Positions 46,397 through 54,915 of a DNA stretch of 64,000 bases are shown here, piece by piece. Both the position numbers and the translations under genes were made by a program. The stretch is from contig NZ_VDCS01000009.1 in NCBI RefSeq assembly GCF_006265225.1, positions 1 through 64,000 of the forward strand, in the 5' to 3' direction. Numbering within the stretch: the first letter of the stretch is position 1; every line of letters begins with the position of its first letter. Source of the DNA: Allotamlana fucoidanivorans (GTDB lineage: Bacteria; Bacteroidota; Bacteroidia; Flavobacteriales; Flavobacteriaceae). The notes under the pieces are model-generated. The model was not told where the DNA came from. It saw nothing but the letters and a program-made list of their open reading frames with translations, and did no database searches.

Positions 46397-49099
46397 ATGT
46401 TTCGTACAGCAGTATTACTTATACTTTCCTGCTTTATAAATAATCTTTTTTCTCAATCTAATACCTTGATTGGTACCATCACAGATTCAGATCAAACTCC
46501 AATTGAATTGGCATCAGTGGTCTTGTTAAACCCTAAAGATTCAACGGTTGTAACCTACTCTATTACCGACAGCAAAGGCTTTTTTCAACTCACTGCATCA
46601 AAAAGGGAGACCTTGCTGTTTCAAGCTTCTTCTTTAGGGTTTAAACCATTTTATAAAAAGATCTATTTACAAAGCAAACACATTGATCTAAAAACGATTG
46701 TTTTGCAAGATGACGTCAGTACATTAGATGCTGTTATGATTTCTGCCGTTGTACCCATACAAATTAAAAAAGACACCATAGCCTTTAATACCAATTCTTT
46801 CAAGGTAAATCATGATGACACCATAGAAAAACTACTTGGAAAACTCCCTGGGGTTGAAATTGATTCAGACGGCAAGGTTGTAGCGCAAGGTGAGGAAGTG
46901 CAACGTATTTTTGTAAATGGAAAAGAATTTTTTGGAGGCGATCCTGCTATTGTTTTAAAAAACTTATCGGCCGATGCTATTTCAAAAGTAGAAGTGATAG
47001 ACAAGAAAAGTGATGAGACTGAACTTACTGGAATTGATGACGGCAATAAAGAAGTAATTATCAATTTTACCTTAAAAAAAAACAGACAAAACCAGGGGTT
47101 TGGCAAACTATCAGGTGGCATAGGGTCAGACAAACGCTATTTTGGTAATGTTAACTTCAATCAATTTAATCCGAAAACACAAGTATCTGTGATTGGAAAA
47201 TTTAACAACATCAATATCACAGGATCAAACATAAAAGGATTTTTAGAAAATGCTAGCGGTCTAGACGATGAATCTTCTGAAGAAAGCATGACAGCAACAA
47301 AACCCAAAAGCTTTAGTGGCTTTTTAACTACGGGTGTTACTGGGGTTCATTATGGGCATGAATTCAAAAAAAAAGAATCTGTAAATGCCGATTACTTTTT
47401 TAATCACACCAACAATTATGGGCTTTCAAATACCAATCGTTTAACATTTTCAAACACCAGTAATTTTGATTTTAAAGCACTGAATGACTTTAACAATACC
47501 TCCAATAATCATAATTTAAATTTTAATTATGAAAACAAGTCCAATTCAAAATATAGTTTAAAAATTACAGGCGGATTGATTGCTGATATGCGCGATAACT
47601 TTATTGACAGTAAAGGGAAATACTTTAACGAAGACGGCAATTTGGCTACCACCAATGATTATATTCTAAACACCAAAAATGACAGAAGTACAGGGCGCAT
47701 AAATACGCAGTTTTACAGGCGATTACAAAAAAAAGGACGAAGTTTCAATGCGGGTATTAGCGCCAATATTTCTGATAGGTCATACTTTAACACCCAAAAA
47801 TCAATTAGAACAAGCAATATAGGAAGCCCCAATGAAAGAGAACGTGAACAATTCACACTTAGAGATGAGTACTTTAAAACTGATAAAATCAATTTATTAT
47901 TCACTTACACTGAACCTCTTATTGTAAAACATTTTTTAAAAATTAGCGGTACCGCAGTACACATTCTTGACCAAGAACATGCTAAACAATTAAGAACTGA
48001 TATTACTAGAGATAATGAGGAAACTTTTAGTTATAATTTTTTCCATAATGAACGTCGGTATTCAACTAAATTCTTGCACAATTATGTTTCTAAAAAATGG
48101 TTTCTTTCATACGGTGCAGAAATTCAGGATATAAACCGAACTTTTGGTGAAAACAATCATAAAGATATTGTGAGAAATCAATATTACACCAACCCATTAG
48201 CAATGCTTCAATATAAACCTAAGCGTGGAATAAAATATAGATTAAACTACCAAAGGCAAATTAAAAGTCCTAGAACGCCCCAAATAACAACTGTTGTTAA
48301 CGATTTAAATCCTTATAACATACGAACTGGTAACCCCAATTTAAAAAACGAAAAATTAGACGTGCTTACGTTCAACACCAATATTCATGATTTTAAATCG
48401 GCCTTAAGTTTTTATGCTAATATTCAATATAGATGTATTCAAAACACCATTATTTCAAATGTCACCATAGACGATGACTTTGTAAGAACTAGAACATATG
48501 ATAATGCTGGCGATACGCAAAACCTAAAAGCCAATTTAAGTTTAAGTAAAAAAATTAACAAACTAAATATAAGATATACCCTAAAAAACAAAACCCTGTT
48601 TTCTACCTCAAAAGCCTTAGTTAATCTAAAACTTAATGATGTTGAAACCCAAGATTATTGGTTTAGTTTTCAGTTGGAGAATTCCAATAAAAGTATTTTA
48701 GATATTAAAGCGGGAGCTTCCTTAAGTTTAAATCATACTAATTTTTCTCTAGACGATGATTTAGATAGAAAATATACCAAACAACAATATTTTGCTTCTT
48801 TTGATTGCCAAGTTTCTAACAAACTAAACTTTAATACCCAGTTTGATTATATCACATTTACAGACAATACCTTTACCGAAATCCAAAAACTACCATTACT
48901 AAACGCGGCCGTTTCATACGCCTTTTCAAAAAACAATAATATTTTGAAACTTGTTTTAATTGATATTTTTAACAAGAATGTAGATATTTATAGGCGCAGT
49001 ACGGTAAACTATTTTGAAGAAACTGTCACAGAAAGTTTAGGGCGTTATGCTATTTTGAGTTATAGCTATAGACTAAATAACAATAAAAGGAGAAAATAA
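46397..49099 (+). CDS. Outer-membrane beta-barrel protein (TonB-receptor-like, carboxypeptidase-like N-domain)
   Basis: This 900-residue protein has a signal peptide (about 1-19, ending NNLFSQ). A carboxypeptidase-regulatory-like domain follows at 24-105 (LIGTITDSDQTPIELASVVL), then a plug-like segment (KLPGVEIDSDGKVVAQGEEV) and a long barrel typical of the outer_membrane_beta-barrel family. The motif RIFVNGKEFFGGDPAIVLKNL is characteristic. No SusD partner or transporter genes adjoin it. It may serve uptake or surface functions. It lies next to the sulfatase pseudogene and convergent with the exosortase pair; the substrate is unknown. Confidence 0.88.
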   Translation: MFRTAVLLILSCFINNLFSQSNTLIGTITDSDQTPIELASVVLLNPKDSTVVTYSITDSKGFFQLTASKRETLLFQASSLGFKPFYKKIYLQSKHIDLKTIVLQDDVSTLDAVMISAVVPIQIKKDTIAFNTNSFKVNHDDTIEKLLGKLPGVEIDSDGKVVAQGEEVQRIFVNGKEFFGGDPAIVLKNLSADAISKVEVIDKKSDETELTGIDDGNKEVIINFTLKKNRQNQGFGKLSGGIGSDKRYFGNVNFNQFNPKTQVSVIGKFNNINITGSNIKGFLENASGLDDESSEESMTATKPKSFSGFLTTGVTGVHYGHEFKKKESVNADYFFNHTNNYGLSNTNRLTFSNTSNFDFKALNDFNNTSNNHNLNFNYENKSNSKYSLKITGGLIADMRDNFIDSKGKYFNEDGNLATTNDYILNTKNDRSTGRINTQFYRRLQKKGRSFNAGISANISDRSYFNTQKSIRTSNIGSPNEREREQFTLRDEYFKTDKINLLFTYTEPLIVKHFLKISGTAVHILDQEHAKQLRTDITRDNEETFSYNFFHNERRYSTKFLHNYVSKKWFLSYGAEIQDINRTFGENNHKDIVRNQYYTNPLAMLQYKPKRGIKYRLNYQRQIKSPRTPQITTVVNDLNPYNIRTGNPNLKNEKLDVLTFNTNIHDFKSALSFYANIQYRCIQNTIISNVTIDDDFVRTRTYDNAGDTQNLKANLSLSKKINKLNIRYTLKNKTLFSTSKALVNLKLNDVETQDYWFSFQLENSNKSILDIKAGASLSLNHTNFSLDDDLDRKYTKQQYFASFDCQVSNKLNFNTQFDYITFTDNTFTEIQKLPLLNAAVSYAFSKNNNILKLVLIDIFNKNVDIYRRSTVNYFEETVTESLGRYAILSYSYRLNNNKRRK

Positions 49100-49105
49100 T
49101 GACAC

Positions 49106-49534
49106 TCAATGCTTGAGCTTATAATAATAAAATGCAGGCAATAATAGGATTAAAAGTATAGGTTGAATTAAAAACCGTCTCACATTAAAAAACACATAAT
49201 AGTCTTCTTGTTTTGGGTTGATTACAAAGTATAAGTAGACAAACAGAAGTACTACAAAGGTCAATACATATAACAAAACAGAAAACTTAACAATACTTAT
49301 GTCTTGAAAAACTAAATACAAAATACCCAATGAAATTACTGTATTTAAAGCATATCTAAACGTGGTAAATAACACCAGTTCTGCTACTTCCCGCCTCGGG
49401 CTATCCATATACAAATAATCATTTTCAAAAAAACTTAAATACGGGTCATAAAACAAACTTGATTCAAAATATCTTATTAAAACCAGAAGTAAGAAGCACA
49501 CTACCACCAATATATACCTTAAAGGTTTATTCAT
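49106..49534 (-). CDS. Exosortase F-associated membrane protein
   Basis: The 142-residue protein has about four transmembrane helices (7-24, 57-77, 82-101 and 118-135) and the segment FFENDYLYMDSPRREVAEL before helix 2. This matches the small protein always found beside XrtF in Flavobacteriia. Its function is unknown; it may assist substrate processing or membrane assembly. It overlaps the xrtF stop by 8 bp, so the two are translationally coupled. Confidence 0.88.
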   Translation of the reverse strand: MNKPLRYILVVVCFLLLVLIRYFESSLFYDPYLSFFENDYLYMDSPRREVAELVLFTTFRYALNTVISLGILYLVFQDISIVKFSVLLYVLTFVVLLFVYLYFVINPKQEDYYVFFNVRRFLIQPILLILLLPAFYYYKLKH

Positions 49535-50078
49535 TTCTTTTTTTTTGTCTTGAAAATCGGTTAATCCAAATAACCCAGAGTAAAAACATCATCCCATAGA
49601 TAATGGCTGGAAAAACAACGGAGTGTAACACATCTGAATATTCCGGATAACAATAAACTCCTATGGTTAACACTACAATGCGAAGCACATTAACACTATA
49701 AATTAAAATACTTCCTGCCAACATAAATAGCAAGGTAGTTTTTAATTTACTCGCAAAAGCTGCAATAAATGAGACAAACAGTATAATAACACTTATAGCA
49801 TTACAGCCCTCAATAATTCTAGCCACATAGTTATTATTCAGAATTAATTTCATGGAGGGTTCATTGGGGTGCGGTATCACTTGTGCATCAAAGCCAAAAG
49901 CATTTAATAAAGCTTCAGTTTGCAAGCTAACCAAATGCGTTACATAATCTGGATAAAATTTAGAACCATCAGAAAACTGCAAATACATTTTATAGCTCCA
50001 TGAAAGAACAACATACACAAATAAAAATGTAAGTATAAATGTTATTACCGACTTGTATTTAACTAAAAGTGCTTTCAC
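49527..50078 (-). CDS. xrtF: Exosortase family protein XrtF
   Basis: The 183-residue protein has about five transmembrane helices. The transpeptidase-like triad of exosortases is in place: Cys92 in EGCNAISV, Arg133 in VNVLRIVV and His152 in LHSVVFP. Exosortases act on C-terminally tagged exported proteins, cleaving near the tag and probably attaching them to the envelope. XrtF is the flavobacterial subtype. It forms a two-gene unit with its associated protein, divergent from the GAF gene. No tagged substrate is evident nearby. Confidence 0.92.
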   Translation of the reverse strand: MKALLVKYKSVITFILTFLFVYVVLSWSYKMYLQFSDGSKFYPDYVTHLVSLQTEALLNAFGFDAQVIPHPNEPSMKLILNNNYVARIIEGCNAISVIILFVSFIAAFASKLKTTLLFMLAGSILIYSVNVLRIVVLTIGVYCYPEYSDVLHSVVFPAIIYGMMFLLWVIWINRFSRQKKRNE

Positions 50079-50118
50079 GAATTCTATAATATGAATCCCG
50101 AAATTAAGTCTTTTTAAA

Positions 50119-50126
50119 TATTTTTG
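50119..50126 (+). promoter_or_regulatory. GAF gene promoter, -7 box
   Basis: TATTTTTG, a full TAnnTTTG match, lies 17 bp before the start at 50144. Confidence 0.55.
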
Positions 50127-50143
50127 CTAAAACTTTTAAAGTT

Positions 50144-50599
50144 ATGATGTTTAATACTCTAAAACCACAGGTTGAAACCATTTTATCTCATACCGAAAAG
50201 ACCGTAAATGAAAAACTATTTGCTGTTTGCGAACTTCTTGAAAACCATATAGAATACTACAACTGGGTAGGTTTCTATTTTAAAAACGGAGACAAAAAAG
50301 AGTTAAAACTTGGCCCTTATGTAGGAGCACCTACAGACCATACTATCATTCCCTTTGGCAAAGGTATTTGTGGTCAGGTGGCTGTTAGCAATCAAAATTT
50401 TGTTGTTCCAGACGTTAGCGCACAAGATAATTACATAGCGTGTAGTATTACTGTAAAAGCCGAAATAGTGATTCCTATTTTTGTAAAGGGCGAAAACATT
50501 GGGCAAATAGATATCGATTCAAACACACCTAATCCGTTCACAGAAGCCGACGAACGTTTCTTAGAATTTGTATGTAAAAAGGTAGCTAAAATATTATAA
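50144..50599 (+). CDS. GAF-domain protein, free methionine-(R)-sulfoxide reductase-like
   Basis: The 151-residue single-domain protein has the fRMsr layout: YYNWVGFYF near 39, GPYVGAP near 57, IPFGKGICG near 69-77, VPDVS near 88 and SITVKAEIVIPI near 101. fRMsr enzymes reduce free Met-R-sulfoxide using three cysteines. Two are visible here (Cys76 in GKGICG and Cys100 in YIACS, the latter the usual catalytic Cys). The third, upstream of IPFG, is replaced in PTDHTIIPFG. Activity with one resolving Cys is possible but unproven. It is monocistronic with its own -7 box. Confidence 0.78.
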   Translation: MMFNTLKPQVETILSHTEKTVNEKLFAVCELLENHIEYYNWVGFYFKNGDKKELKLGPYVGAPTDHTIIPFGKGICGQVAVSNQNFVVPDVSAQDNYIACSITVKAEIVIPIFVKGENIGQIDIDSNTPNPFTEADERFLEFVCKKVAKIL

Positions 50600-50721
50600 C
50601 TATTTCTTTACCTAAAACGCAGATTTTACATTTTTACATAAACTGACAATACCACTCAGATTTAATTAAAAAAGCCTTCATTTTTTACCAAAATGTAAGC
50701 TCATTTTTTGAAGGAAATAAG

Positions 50722-50729
50722 TATTTTTG
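50722..50729 (+). promoter_or_regulatory. purH promoter, -7 box
   Basis: TATTTTTG matches TAnnTTTG, 87 bp upstream of purH. The long leader shows no recognisable purine riboswitch. Confidence 0.55.
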
Positions 50730-50816
50730 CAAATATTTTAAAATTTCAGGATAAACCCCTGATTTACACTATCTATTTCAAGTTCAACAGAAACATAAAA
50801 CCTTAACAACATAGTA

Positions 50817-52349
50817 ATGAGCAACGAAAAAAAAATCAAATCAGCCTTAATCTCTGTATTTAGTAAAGATGGTTTAGAACCCATAGTTAAAGAACTAGAC
50901 AAACAAGGTGTTACCATTTATTCAACAGGTGGTACAGAAAAATTTATTAATGATTTAGGTATAAACGTTGTTCCTGTTGAGGATGTTACTTCTTACCCTT
51001 CTATTTTAGGCGGACGCGTAAAAACATTGCACCCAAAAGTTTTTGGAGGTATTTTAAACAGACAGAGTCATGACGGCGATGTTGCCGAGTTAGCTGAATA
51101 TGAAATTCCTCAAATTGATGTGGTAATTGTTGATTTATATCCTTTTGAAAAAACGGTAGCCTCTGGAGCTAGCAATCAAGATATCATTGAAAAAATTGAC
51201 ATAGGTGGTATTTCATTAATTCGTGCTGCCGCAAAAAATTATGCCGATGTAATTTGTGTGTCTTCTGTTGCTGATTATGCTGAATTTTTAGAGTTAATTT
51301 CTGCCAATGAGGGGTCTATTTCAGAAGAAGACAGAAAACGATTTGCCACCAAAGCATTTAACGTATCTTCGCATTATGACACCGCTATTTTCAACTATTT
51401 CAACCAGAATAATGAAGAAACCGTTTTAAAAATCAGCGATCAAAACGGAAAAGCGTTACGTTATGGTGAAAACCCGCACCAAAAAGGCTATTTCTTTGGA
51501 AACTTTGACGAGTTATTTACCAAACTACACGGAAAAGAATTAAGCTACAACAACCTTTTAGATGTTGATGCAGCTGTGAATTTAATGCTAGAATTTAAAG
51601 GTGACGCACCAACTTTTGCTATCTTAAAACACAATAACGCCTGTGGTTTAGCACAACGCGACACACTACACCAAGCTTATGTTGATGCCTTAGCGGGAGA
51701 TCCTGTTTCGGCTTTTGGCGGTGTATTAATTAGTAATACTGAAATAGATTTAGCAACAGCCGAAGAGATTCACAAACTATTCTGTGAAGTGGTTATTGCT
51801 CCTTCTTTTTCAGCCGAAGCTTTAGATATTCTTAAAGGTAAAAAGAATAGAATATTATTAGTTATTCACGATATTGAAATGCCTGCAACAAACGTACGAA
51901 GCTGTTTAAATGGTATTTTAGTACAAGACAGAAACAACATTACAGATAAGGCCGAAGACTTAAAAACAGTAACTAACCTAGCGCCTACTGATGCTCAAAT
52001 TGAAGATTTATTGTTTGCTTCAAAAATTTGTAAACACACAAAATCTAACACCATTGTATTGGCTAAAAACAAACAATTATGTGCTAGCGGAACAGGACAA
52101 ACAAGTCGTGTAGATGCCTTAGAGCAGGCTATTCATAAAGCAGGCACATTTAAGTTTGATTTAAACGGAGCTGCTATGGCCAGTGATGCATTTTTCCCAT
52201 TCCCTGATTGTGTTGAAATAGCAAAGAAGGCAGGAATTACATCAGTAATTCAACCAGGAGGTTCCATCAAAGACCAATTAAGCATCGATTATTGTAATGC
52301 TAATGACTTGGCTATGGTGATGACTGGCACCCGTCATTTTAAACACTAA
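50817..52349 (+). CDS. purH: Bifunctional AICAR transformylase/IMP cyclohydrolase
   Basis: The 510-residue protein carries out the last two steps of IMP synthesis. The N-terminal IMP cyclohydrolase has an MGS-like domain (VFSKDGLEPIVKELDKQGVT, STGGTEKF). The C-terminal AICAR formyltransferase contains LRYGENPHQKGYF, KHNNACGLA and the ending TGTRHFKH, which is characteristic. Length and motifs are standard. It is followed by a 16-bp inverted repeat, then the mre cluster. Confidence 0.97.
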   Translation: MSNEKKIKSALISVFSKDGLEPIVKELDKQGVTIYSTGGTEKFINDLGINVVPVEDVTSYPSILGGRVKTLHPKVFGGILNRQSHDGDVAELAEYEIPQIDVVIVDLYPFEKTVASGASNQDIIEKIDIGGISLIRAAAKNYADVICVSSVADYAEFLELISANEGSISEEDRKRFATKAFNVSSHYDTAIFNYFNQNNEETVLKISDQNGKALRYGENPHQKGYFFGNFDELFTKLHGKELSYNNLLDVDAAVNLMLEFKGDAPTFAILKHNNACGLAQRDTLHQAYVDALAGDPVSAFGGVLISNTEIDLATAEEIHKLFCEVVIAPSFSAEALDILKGKKNRILLVIHDIEMPATNVRSCLNGILVQDRNNITDKAEDLKTVTNLAPTDAQIEDLLFASKICKHTKSNTIVLAKNKQLCASGTGQTSRVDALEQAIHKAGTFKFDLNGAAMASDAFFPFPDCVEIAKKAGITSVIQPGGSIKDQLSIDYCNANDLAMVMTGTRHFKH

Positions 52350-52370
52350 AAATCATACACTACACCCTAA

Positions 52371-52419
52371 ATTCATCGGTTTTTATTGCTGTCTAAATAG
52401 TCTAAAAACCGATGAATTG
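52371..52419. repeat. Perfect 16-bp inverted repeat between purH and mreB
   Basis: Arms 52371-52386 and 52404-52419 are exact complements (AATTCATCGGTTTTTA) around a 17-nt loop. No T-run follows the plus-strand stem, so it is either an unusual terminator or another structured element. Confidence 0.8.
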
Positions 52420-52541
52420 CGTATAAGAAACAACGGTTATATTTTAATAAAAATTTTGAACCTGTTATAAGGTATATATTTATTTACTTTTATTACATTT
52501 ACGAGATTCGATTTTAAACCACTAAAAATTACCAATAACAT

Positions 52542-53570
52542 ATGGGCTTTTTTGACTTCTTAACCGAAGATATTGCGATAGATTTAGGAACCGCAAACAC
52601 CCTTATAATTCATAATGACAAAGTTGTAGTTGACGCCCCTTCTATTGTGGCGAGAAATAGAGTTTCTGGAAAAATTATAGCCGTGGGTCAAGAAGCTAGT
52701 TTAATGCAAGGTAAAACGCATGAAAACATAAAAACCATTCGTCCTTTAAAAGATGGAGTTATTGCCGATTTTGATGCTTCAGAACAGATGATTAGTATGT
52801 TTATAAAAAACATACCTGCTTTAAAAAAGAAGTTTTTTACACCAGCATTAAGAATGGTGATTTGTATTCCTTCTGGCATTACGGAAGTAGAAATGCGAGC
52901 GGTAAAAGAAAGTGCAGAACGTGTTAATGGGAAAGAAGTTTATCTCATTCATGAGCCCATGGCTGCCGCTATTGGTATTGGTGTAGATATTATGCAACCT
53001 AAAGGAAATATGGTGGTTGATATAGGTGGTGGTACCACTGAAATCGCTGTAATAGCTTTAGGTGGTATTGTATGTGATAAATCGGTTAAAATTGCTGGAG
53101 ATGTTTTCACCAACGATATTGTTTATTACATGCGTACCCAACACAATTTATATGTTGGAGAACGCACTGCTGAAAAAATAAAAATTCAAATTGGTGCGGC
53201 TACTGAAGATTTGGAATTACCGCCAGAAGACATGAGTGTTCAAGGGCGCGATTTACTTACTGGAAAGCCTAAACAAGTTACCATTTCGCATAGAGAAATT
53301 GCAAAAGCACTCGATAAATCTATTTTAAGAATAGAAGATGCCGTTATGGAAACCCTTTCACAAACGCCTCCTGAATTGGCAGCCGACATTTATAACACAG
53401 GTATTTATTTAGCTGGTGGTGGTTCTATGCTTAGAGGTTTAGATAAACGTCTATCACAAAAAACAGATTTACCTGTTTATATTGCCGAAGACCCCCTAAG
53501 AGCAGTGGTAAGAGGCACCGGAATTACACTAAAAAATTTAGCAAAATACAAAAGCGTATTGATTAAATAG
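52542..53570 (+). CDS. mreB: Rod shape-determining protein MreB
   Basis: The 342-residue actin homologue has phosphate-1 motif IAIDLGTANTLI, a phosphate-2 motif VVDIGGGTTEIAVIALGG and an adenosine motif GIYLAGGGSMLRGLD. The N-terminal amphipathic MGFFDFL can bind the membrane. It forms filaments that orient side-wall peptidoglycan synthesis. It leads the cluster mreB-mreC-mreD-mrdA-rodA, which supplies the whole elongasome core. Confidence 0.98.
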   Translation: MGFFDFLTEDIAIDLGTANTLIIHNDKVVVDAPSIVARNRVSGKIIAVGQEASLMQGKTHENIKTIRPLKDGVIADFDASEQMISMFIKNIPALKKKFFTPALRMVICIPSGITEVEMRAVKESAERVNGKEVYLIHEPMAAAIGIGVDIMQPKGNMVVDIGGGTTEIAVIALGGIVCDKSVKIAGDVFTNDIVYYMRTQHNLYVGERTAEKIKIQIGAATEDLELPPEDMSVQGRDLLTGKPKQVTISHREIAKALDKSILRIEDAVMETLSQTPPELAADIYNTGIYLAGGGSMLRGLDKRLSQKTDLPVYIAEDPLRAVVRGTGITLKNLAKYKSVLIK

Positions 53571-53583
53571 AGCGGGCTAAGTC

Positions 53584-54408
53584 ATGCAACAAATTATTAA
53601 TTTTATAATAAGGAACAAAAACTTTTTGTTGTTCTTGTTGCTGTTTTGTGTGTCTCTTTTATTTACCATACAGTCACATTCGTATCATAAAAGTAAGTTT
53701 ATTAATTCTGCAAATTTTCTTACTGGAGGGGTTTATAATTCAATAAACAACATTAGTAGTTATTTTAGCTTAAAATCGCAAAACACCTTATTGGCCGAGG
53801 AAAACAAACAGCTCAAATCACTTTGGTTTAATGCCTCACAAAAAACAGATTCTACTTATGTTGACTCCACAGCATTTCAAAGTCCGTATAGATTTTATAC
53901 GGCCAATATTATTAAAAACAGCTATGCATTAACTGATAACTATTTAACCATAAATAAGGGGCGAAAAGATAGCATAAAACAAGATTTTGGTGTGATTTCT
54001 TCTAAAGGTATTATAGGAATCATAGATAAAACAAGTAGAGGGTACGGCACGGTGTTATCCATTTTAAATACAACCAGTAGAATTAGTGCACAATTAAAAA
54101 AAACCAATCATTTTGGAACACTCACCTGGAACGGAAAATCTCCTGAATTCACCCAACTAGTTGATATCCCCAAAATAGCCCCACTACAGAAAGGAGATAC
54201 CATTATCACTTCTGGAAGGTCTTCTATTTTCCCAAAAGGTGTTCCTGTGGGTGTCATTGCAGACTTTGTTCTAGATCAAGCTGAAAATTTCTATGAAATA
54301 AATGTGAAACTTTTTAATGATATGACCAATATTGAACATGTATATATCATTGAAAACATAGATACAGAAGAAATACTAAACCTAAATAACAACAATAACA
54401 ACGACTAA
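53584..54408 (+). CDS. mreC: Rod shape-determining protein MreC
   Basis: The 274-residue protein has one N-terminal transmembrane helix (about 13-31, NFLLFLLLFCVSLLFT). A periplasmic coiled coil follows, then the beta-barrel-rich MreC core (FGVISSKGIIGIIDKTSRGYGTV, GDTIITSGRSSIFPKGVPVG). It links MreB to PBP2/RodA in the periplasm. It starts 13 bp after mreB, and mreD begins at the next base. Confidence 0.96.
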   Translation: MQQIINFIIRNKNFLLFLLLFCVSLLFTIQSHSYHKSKFINSANFLTGGVYNSINNISSYFSLKSQNTLLAEENKQLKSLWFNASQKTDSTYVDSTAFQSPYRFYTANIIKNSYALTDNYLTINKGRKDSIKQDFGVISSKGIIGIIDKTSRGYGTVLSILNTTSRISAQLKKTNHFGTLTWNGKSPEFTQLVDIPKIAPLQKGDTIITSGRSSIFPKGVPVGVIADFVLDQAENFYEINVKLFNDMTNIEHVYIIENIDTEEILNLNNNNNND

Positions 54409-54915
54409 ATGAATAGTATTTTTTCCATACATACTACCCGATTTATTCTTTTAGTTGTTTTTCAGGTTTTAATATTAAACCATATTAACTTTTTGGGTTA
54501 TATAAATCCTTATGTTTATATTCTTTTTATTGCCTTATACCCCATAAAAAATAATAGAGTTATTTTAATAGTATTGAGTTTTTTATTGGGCTTAACCATC
54601 GACTTATTTTTAGATACAGGTGGTATTCATGCTGGGGCATCGGTGTTTATTGCATACGCACGCCCCGTACTTTTAAAAACGTCATTTGGAGCCATTTATG
54701 AACATCAAACCATAAAATTTAACACGGTAGACTTTGGATCAAAACTCACATATTTTACCCTATTAACGGTCATGCACCACCTCATCTTATTTTCTCTAGA
54801 AATTTTTAGCCTGTCAAAAATAATTTTAGTCTTACAAAAAACGTTATTCTCAAGTATTTTTACTATACTTTTAAGTGTATTGATAACTATTCTTTTTAGT
54901 AAGAAACCAAGATGA
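54409..54915 (+). CDS. mreD: Rod shape-determining protein MreD
   Basis: The 168-residue integral membrane protein has about five helices. The motif LSFLLGLTIDLFLDTGGIHAGASVFIAYARP is typical of MreD. It is a short, variable partner of MreC in the elongasome. It starts immediately after the mreC stop and overlaps the PBP2 start by 4 bp. Confidence 0.94.
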   Translation: MNSIFSIHTTRFILLVVFQVLILNHINFLGYINPYVYILFIALYPIKNNRVILIVLSFLLGLTIDLFLDTGGIHAGASVFIAYARPVLLKTSFGAIYEHQTIKFNTVDFGSKLTYFTLLTVMHHLILFSLEIFSLSKIILVLQKTLFSSIFTILLSVLITILFSKKPR

